Below, piece by piece: positions 59,106 through 64,000 of a stretch of 64,000 bases of DNA. The position numbers and the translations under genes were made by a program. Position 1 is the first letter of the stretch. Each line of letters opens with the position of its first letter. Source of the DNA: Tetradesmus obliquus (taxonomy: Eukaryota > Chlorophyta > Chlorophyceae > Sphaeropleales > Scenedesmaceae). The stretch covers positions 1,426,001-1,490,000 of the forward strand of contig CP126197.1 of assembly GCA_030272155.1 (NCBI GenBank), in the 5' to 3' direction. Under the pieces are notes generated by a model that made no database searches, was not told the origin of the DNA, and saw only the letters and a program-made list of their open reading frames with translations.

Positions 59106-59215
59106 CTGCAAAGCAATAGAGCTACAGCTTGTTAAATTGTGTCATCTGGCCAGTGGCAGCGTTACGACTGCTGCTGTCATCAAACAGGGAGCAGCTTTGA
59201 TCACTCAACTGCACG
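58530..59215 (-). repeat. About five copies of the exon end RFRALRPLVEGVLEG, plus one start copy
   Basis: The 3' end of the 59,105-58,994 exon with its GTGAG donor recurs at about 58,915-58,880, 58,805-58,760, 58,680-58,640 and 58,560-58,525. A copy of its 5' start lies at about 59,215-59,150 (SDQSCSLFDDSS). Confidence 0.85.
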
Positions 59216-62200
59216 CCTGCAAGGGGTGTGGCCACAAAGCAGCAGCCCAAGCTTGTAGAGACATTGCAGGTGTCCAGCACAACCGCTACAACAGCTGGTG
59301 TAATTCATGTTACCGGCTTGTCACAATGCACTGCATGCGTGCGCATTCAAAGCTGGCTAATGTTGCGTAAGGCTGCACGGCAGACAAGAAGCACACATGC
59401 ACAACATGGTGGAAGCAGATGCAGCTGCTGCGGAACACAGAATATTTCTTCAAATGGACTTCCCAGCAAAAAGCTGACCTGGCGGTGCCATTGATGCTAC
59501 CGGCAGCGGCAGCTGCAGCGTTAGTCGCGTGCCGCCCTGCAAACTCTGCACGCTTGGCTGCTGGGGTGAAGCATCCTGCTGCTGCTGCTGCTGCTGCTGC
59601 TTTGCCGCTGTTGTGTCTTGACGGTAGCGCCTGCAGCAGGACAAGAGGGGAAGCTAGGATATGTGCACCAGTCAAGATTGTCACCGAAGTAGACTGCTGT
59701 TGATGCTGAGTGAAGATTGCGCTGCTAAGATGTGCTGGTGTGCAATTAAATAGAGTGCAGTTGCACACATGCTGCTGCTGAATGCTTGCTATCCTGTGTG
59801 CAGCTGCGTCGGCACCTGAAGGCGTCCCTGGCTTGACGCACTACCGCCCCAACTGTCCTGCAAGAGGAGGAGCAGCAGCAGCAGCAGCAGCAGCAACAAG
59901 TCACATCAAGCAGTACTATCGTGGTACGCAGGCACACACAGCACTGATGAGGACCGCATGCACCAATGATCCTGCATAGCAACTCACTTGGGAGCCGTTA
60001 GACTCGGTCCTCGCTGCGATATGTTGTTAAGCTGCGCCATCAGCAGCCAGAAGTATGCTTGCCCTGTGGCTTGCTGTGGTAGCCTAGCACTACAGCAGCA
60101 CTGGCTAAAGGTTGCGTCTAATGTTGTGCAGAGCGAGGTAGCATGATCCCCATTGGTATGCGGGGATAAAATATAGCGAACAGCGCTTATCTGAGGTGTT
60201 GTGTCGAGCTTTGCGGTGCGGACGGATACTGTGTACGTGGGAGAACTGCTGGTCCGTGTCTACCAAAGGCTGCTGGAGGGCTGAAAGGCGTAGGCGTCAT
60301 CATTTGAAAACGTATTGCGTATGCCATGTGTATGCCATGTCGCTCAGTAACATGAGGGCACTGTGCCCCTCAACAGTCAGTCGGGACAGCTGCTAGGAAC
60401 GGAGGGAGTGCACGTTGCAAGGCGGATGCCTGCGGCAAGGACTTGGACGTGACCGCAGAAACGTTGTTGATGTGAATTTTGTTGCAGTTCGACTGCAGCG
60501 GGTGGTGAGCTGGCACCCACCTCTGGTACAAGGTTTCCTTGCATGCTGGTGATGACAGCACGACAGCACACCAAGCAAGCTGCTGCCGCGTGAAGCTTCA
60601 CCTGTGTCAGACATCAGCAGCTGCATCCGGGACAGCATCAAAGAAGCTACAGCGATATCAAAGGATGTGGCACTGTGGCTGTTATCGTGCAGCATACCAT
60701 GAAATAACTCCTGCGCACTGTTATGGTCCAGTGCATCATGCCATGTTTGCTAATATTGTACACCACTGCCACACGCAAGCAGGCTGCAGCAAACCGCGAA
60801 GTGCTGCCGGTTGTATAGCACTCTGACACCACATAACACTACATGCAAGCACACCAGGGTCTGACAGCCCAGGAACAACTGAGGGGTTGGGCCACCCTGT
60901 GTATGATGCAAACATAGTTGCGCGTACATCATATACTACTCTAGTAGATGCAGCGGCATCCAAACAGCATGAACAGTCTGGCAGGATCAGAGCCACGCAG
61001 TGTGCAAGAGTACCAGTCTACCCGGCATGATATCTGCAGTACTAACCAGTGCAACTACAGTAGACCTACACAATCACGTGCATTGCATGTCAAGTGCCAG
61101 GTTAGCCTGCTGGAAGAAATAACACCATCTAGTCACTAGAGGTGACGAGCGGGTCCTTTCCATGCGTGCAGAAGCGGCCCACTGCACCGACACATGCTCG
61201 CGCACATGCAATGCATCAACTAAGCTACTGCTTCTGCTGCCAGCAGTGCTGCTGCTGGTCACGAGCTGCGTGCCTAAAACCTGCTGGGAATTGAAAGTAG
61301 CAACCAGACACTGTTCGTGCTTTGAAGGCCACGTGTGCATCTGCTGCAGTAGCATAACAGACTGGCCAGGCAAATGCGTTGTGCAGCAGAGGTAGGGGGA
61401 CGTGAGCTGTGCAGCTGTGCAAGTATTCAACAACTGCAGCAACTGCCAGAAACTGCAACCAAGCAAGCCATGCCATGCTGACCAGTGGCAACAGGTTTGG
61501 GCCGCTGAAAACCGCCATTGTACATCTGCAAACATCAAGAAACACATAACTGTGCTAAAGGCAGCTAGCTGGGCATGCGCTGCGCGCACAAGCGGGGCAT
61601 ATGGCCAACAGAGAATCCACAACATACGAACAATCGGGGTGATTTGTTGTTATTCAACTGCTGCAGATGCAAAGCAACAGTGCTGCGTTGACTGTAGCGT
61701 ACCAAGCTCCACAGGTACGTCTCCAACATCCATACTCCAAAACAAGGCCATTGGCAATCAGGACTCAGCAGCAATGGATTGTGCTGCTGCAATCGGTACC
61801 GCAATCAAGAGACAGCCGCTGCTAGCTAACCCAGACAACAAGATACACCTGGTGGCATCGACATTCGAGCTGTCTCTACACATGTGTCAGGTCTTTAGTG
61901 TGTGCGTTCTGTATGCCAGTGCTCCATGCGCTACACAACAAAAGGCATACAAAACCACTGCTGCTACTGCTGCTGGTGCTCTGCTGCAACTTCTTCTCGC
62001 TGCGCACAGAATCTGGCAGCATTTGCCGCCACTACCGCTCACTCAATGAGGTTGCGCCGCCTCAAGCCTAGTCTACCCTAGTCTACCCTGCTGACCTTGC
62101 ACATCAGTATGTGCTGCCGCCGATACAAGCACTGCTTGGCAACCCTGCATGCTGCTGCAGTTGCTGTGCCATGCTAACAGTGGCATCATTTAGTCTGCAT

Positions 62201-62276
62201 GCAGCGTACCCTACAAACGCATGCGCACCATAGCCTACAAAGAAACAGGTAACGTACCATACAAACACCCATCCTG
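59216..62276. other. About 3 kb without a confident gene
   Basis: Holds the probable 5' part of the DUF1995-like gene (pieces near 59,860-59,790 and 59,640-59,470, minus) and the 3' flank of the GH5-like gene. Plus-strand frames at 61,162-61,395 (hydrophobic KLLLLLPAVLLLVTS) and 61,402-62,049 (215 codons) have no recognised domain. A TGTAA-type signal could not be assigned. Confidence 0.4.
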
Positions 62277-62915
62277 TCAGCCGCTGGTGGCAGGCAAGGT
62301 CTGCGCTCCCACATTGCTGGCAGCAGCTGCCGGCACAGCTCCAATGCTGCTGCCAGCAGGAACGGTCACACTGCTGCTGCTGCCACTGCTGCCACTGGTG
62401 CTGGCAGTGCTGCTGCTGCTGTTGCTGCTGCCAGCAGGGACGGCCGCACTGCTGCTGCTGCCGCTGCTGCCACTGGTGCTGGCAGTGCTGCCCCGGCCAG
62501 CAGTATGGTTGCTTCCATGCACAGGATACCTCAGGCTAGCCGGCAGGCTCTGCAGCAGCTGCCGCAGCCGTGGCCGGCACTCGTGCTGCGACACACACCT
62601 CACACCCACACCGCTCACAGGATCAAACACCTCGCTCACATTGAACCAGGCCCATCCCCAGGCCCCTGCGTAACCTGTCTGGTGCAAATGCAAGTAGTTT
62701 GCGGGCTCTACAAGTGGGCCTTTTGGAGATGCAGAGGCCAGAACCTCGTTCCAGTGCTCACCCACAACCACTGGCTTGTCTAAGCACCAGTGGGACTTAG
62801 GGTTTCGGAACATGTTGATGTCGATGTCGCGCTGTGGCTCGCCCCAAATGGGGTAGCCATGCACAGAATAGAAGTCCAGTACGCCCTGGGGGTCGCCTCC
62901 AGCAGCGATCTGTGA

Positions 62916-62970
<55 letters not shown>

Positions 62971-63573
62971 GCAGCAGCAGCAGCAGCGGCGACGGCAGCG
63001 GCGGCGGCGGCAGCAGCAGCAGCGGCACGTCAGCAGGGCATCATAGCCATCACCAACACAAGTATAGCATGCATTGGGGGTCCCCTCCACCAGCAACCTG
63101 TGAGTGTGGCTGCGGCAGCAGCAGCAGGTGGAGCATATAATTGTGGCTGCTGCTTCACACTTGCGTTGGGAAGATTTCTACTGGTGTTTCACAGCACAGC
63201 CGCGCAGCAGCTTCTCACCAGCACGCTGTCCATGCAGAAGTTGCACGGCGCGCTGCCGCAGTCGCTGCAGCACTGATGCGTTGGAAGTTGGAAGTCGTCA
63301 CGACAGTTGTCACGATATGAGTCATATCATTGTGATCATTCTACTTGTAAGTGGTTATCACTAGAAACATGCCACCCTCACCAGCACGCTATCCTTCCAG
63401 TAATTGAACGGCGCGCTGCCGTAATCGCTGCGGCCTTCCTTCAAGTTGGGTATGGCCACATCGCTGTTGTAGGGCATGGAGTGCGCCCCTACAGTGACCT
63501 TGGTGCCTAGCGCTGCGCGCTTGATGGCGCCTGCTACCCTGTTGACAAAGCGCAGCAGCTTTGTGTGGGTGAC
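62277..63573 (-). CDS. GH5-like beta-glycanase (mannanase/cellulase type), 5' end outside the window
   Basis: Two exons join in phase: 63,573-63,382 and 62,909-62,277 (stop). The first gives LLRFVNRVAGAIKRAAL, TKVTVGAHSMPYN and SAPFNYWKDSVL. The second continues IAAGGDPQGVLDFYSVHGYP, then KPVVVGEHWNEV, the strand with a glutamate in the nucleophile position of clan GH-A, and TGYAGAWGWAWFNV, the last barrel strand. This order (helix FVxxxAxAIK, strand with VTVG, LDFYSVHxYP, VVVGE, GWAW) is that of GH5-type beta-mannanases and endoglucanases. A Ser/Gly/Thr-rich C-terminal tail with two repeats of STASTSGSSGSSSS follows, as in secreted or wall enzymes. The acid/base region and any signal peptide lie in the missing N-terminal part. 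Confidence 0.7.
62917..63030. repeat. (CAG)n/(CGG)n tract upstream of an exon
   Basis: About 20 CAG units grading into GGC/GGCAGC repeats, directly upstream (minus) of the exon starting at 62,909. Confidence 0.9.
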
Positions 63574-63763
63574 CTGCAGAAGAACAAAGAAGATGGGCAA
63601 ACAAGATGGGCACACAGCCGTTTCCACTGGTGGTGTAGAAAAACAAGTGCGGCTAAGGGTGCATTGGTTGCCAGAACAGAGGTGTACTGGATCCTGGCGC
63701 TGCGCGCTTGATGGCGCCTGCCACCCTGCTGACAAAGCGCAGCAGCTTTGTGTGGGGCACCTG
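63060..63763 (-). repeat. Exon copies in the GH5-like gene
   Basis: HTKLLRFVNRVAGAIKRAA recurs at about 63,763-63,695 with its own TGCAG acceptor. NYWKDSVLV-like ends recur at about 63,250-63,180. The start of the 62,909 exon (GGDPQGVL) recurs at about 63,100-63,060. Confidence 0.85.
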
Positions 63764-64000
63764 CAGGGCGAGAGGTCAGGCAAGTCATATTCATACAGCT
63801 CAGATCAGTCATCTCGGCAATGGAGGGCATCAGATTGAATTCACAGTTACGTGCAGATTGACCGTGCGTCAAGCCTGGTTCACAACACAAACTCTCACAC
63901 GGACTGGTTCTACTGCGACGCAGCCAAGGTGGCGCTGACAAGCCATGTATGCGCACAAGGCATCACAGTCTTGTGTACACTCTTGCTAGCTGCTGCTGCT

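Noticed and set aside
61402..62049. 215-codon plus-strand open frame
   Set aside because: Cys/Gln/Ala-rich translation typical of chance frames in CAG-rich DNA; no domain or splice support.

Overview
The window is nuclear DNA of a green alga, most likely a core chlorophyte of the Chlamydomonadales/Sphaeropleales type. This is inferred from short, numerous spliceosomal introns (GTGAGT/GTGCGT donors, TGCAG acceptors), very abundant (CAG)n/(CTG)n tracts running into poly-Gln/Ala/Ser, TGTAA-type 3' ends and the gene content. I see no bacterial operons, tRNA, rRNA or CRISPR. Species cannot be fixed from the sequence.

Layout: (1) 1-10,825, minus: a large NRPS-like enzyme (adenylation, carrier, membrane segments, start of a hexapeptide/left-handed beta-helix part), running off the left edge. 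(2) 11,784-19,864, minus: a long Ala/Ser/Gln-rich protein ending in a CS (p23/NudC-like) domain. (3) 20,365-22,255, plus: a predicted secreted papain-fold (C39-like) protein. (4) about 23,034-27,685, minus: a leucine/glutamine-rich helical-repeat protein. (5) 28,243-29,899, minus: a P-loop nucleoside/nucleotide-kinase-like protein. (6) 30,862-32,712, plus: a TspO/MBR-like membrane protein with a fully consistent four-exon model. (7) 34,070-40,686, minus: a half-size ABCA transporter. (8) 41,696-45,459, plus: a two-domain NTF2/SnoaL-like protein. (9) 47,150-53,833, minus: a class 3 lipase with a double TIR transposon in one intron. (10) about 55,432-59,105, minus: a DUF1995-like protein. (11) 62,277 to the right edge, minus: a GH5-like beta-glycanase, 5' end outside the window.

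The genes do not form an obvious pathway. What unites the window is structural: most genes carry two to five degenerate, head-to-tail copies of exon edges (intron end + splice site + part of the exon), lying in the neighbouring intron and often separated by CAG tracts. In the NRPS-like gene nearly every exon has such copies; in the CS-domain gene one copy class has become a perfect 82-bp minisatellite of about ten units, each with a 3' splice acceptor. This exon-edge duplication, with its potential for alternative splice-site choice, is the most interesting thing here. The adjacent pair of related DNA transposons is the second.

Gene models were built by eye from splice motifs and phase. Where phases close exactly (TspO-like, NTF2-like, secreted protein, most of the lipase) confidence in the model is high; elsewhere individual exons are uncertain, as stated.
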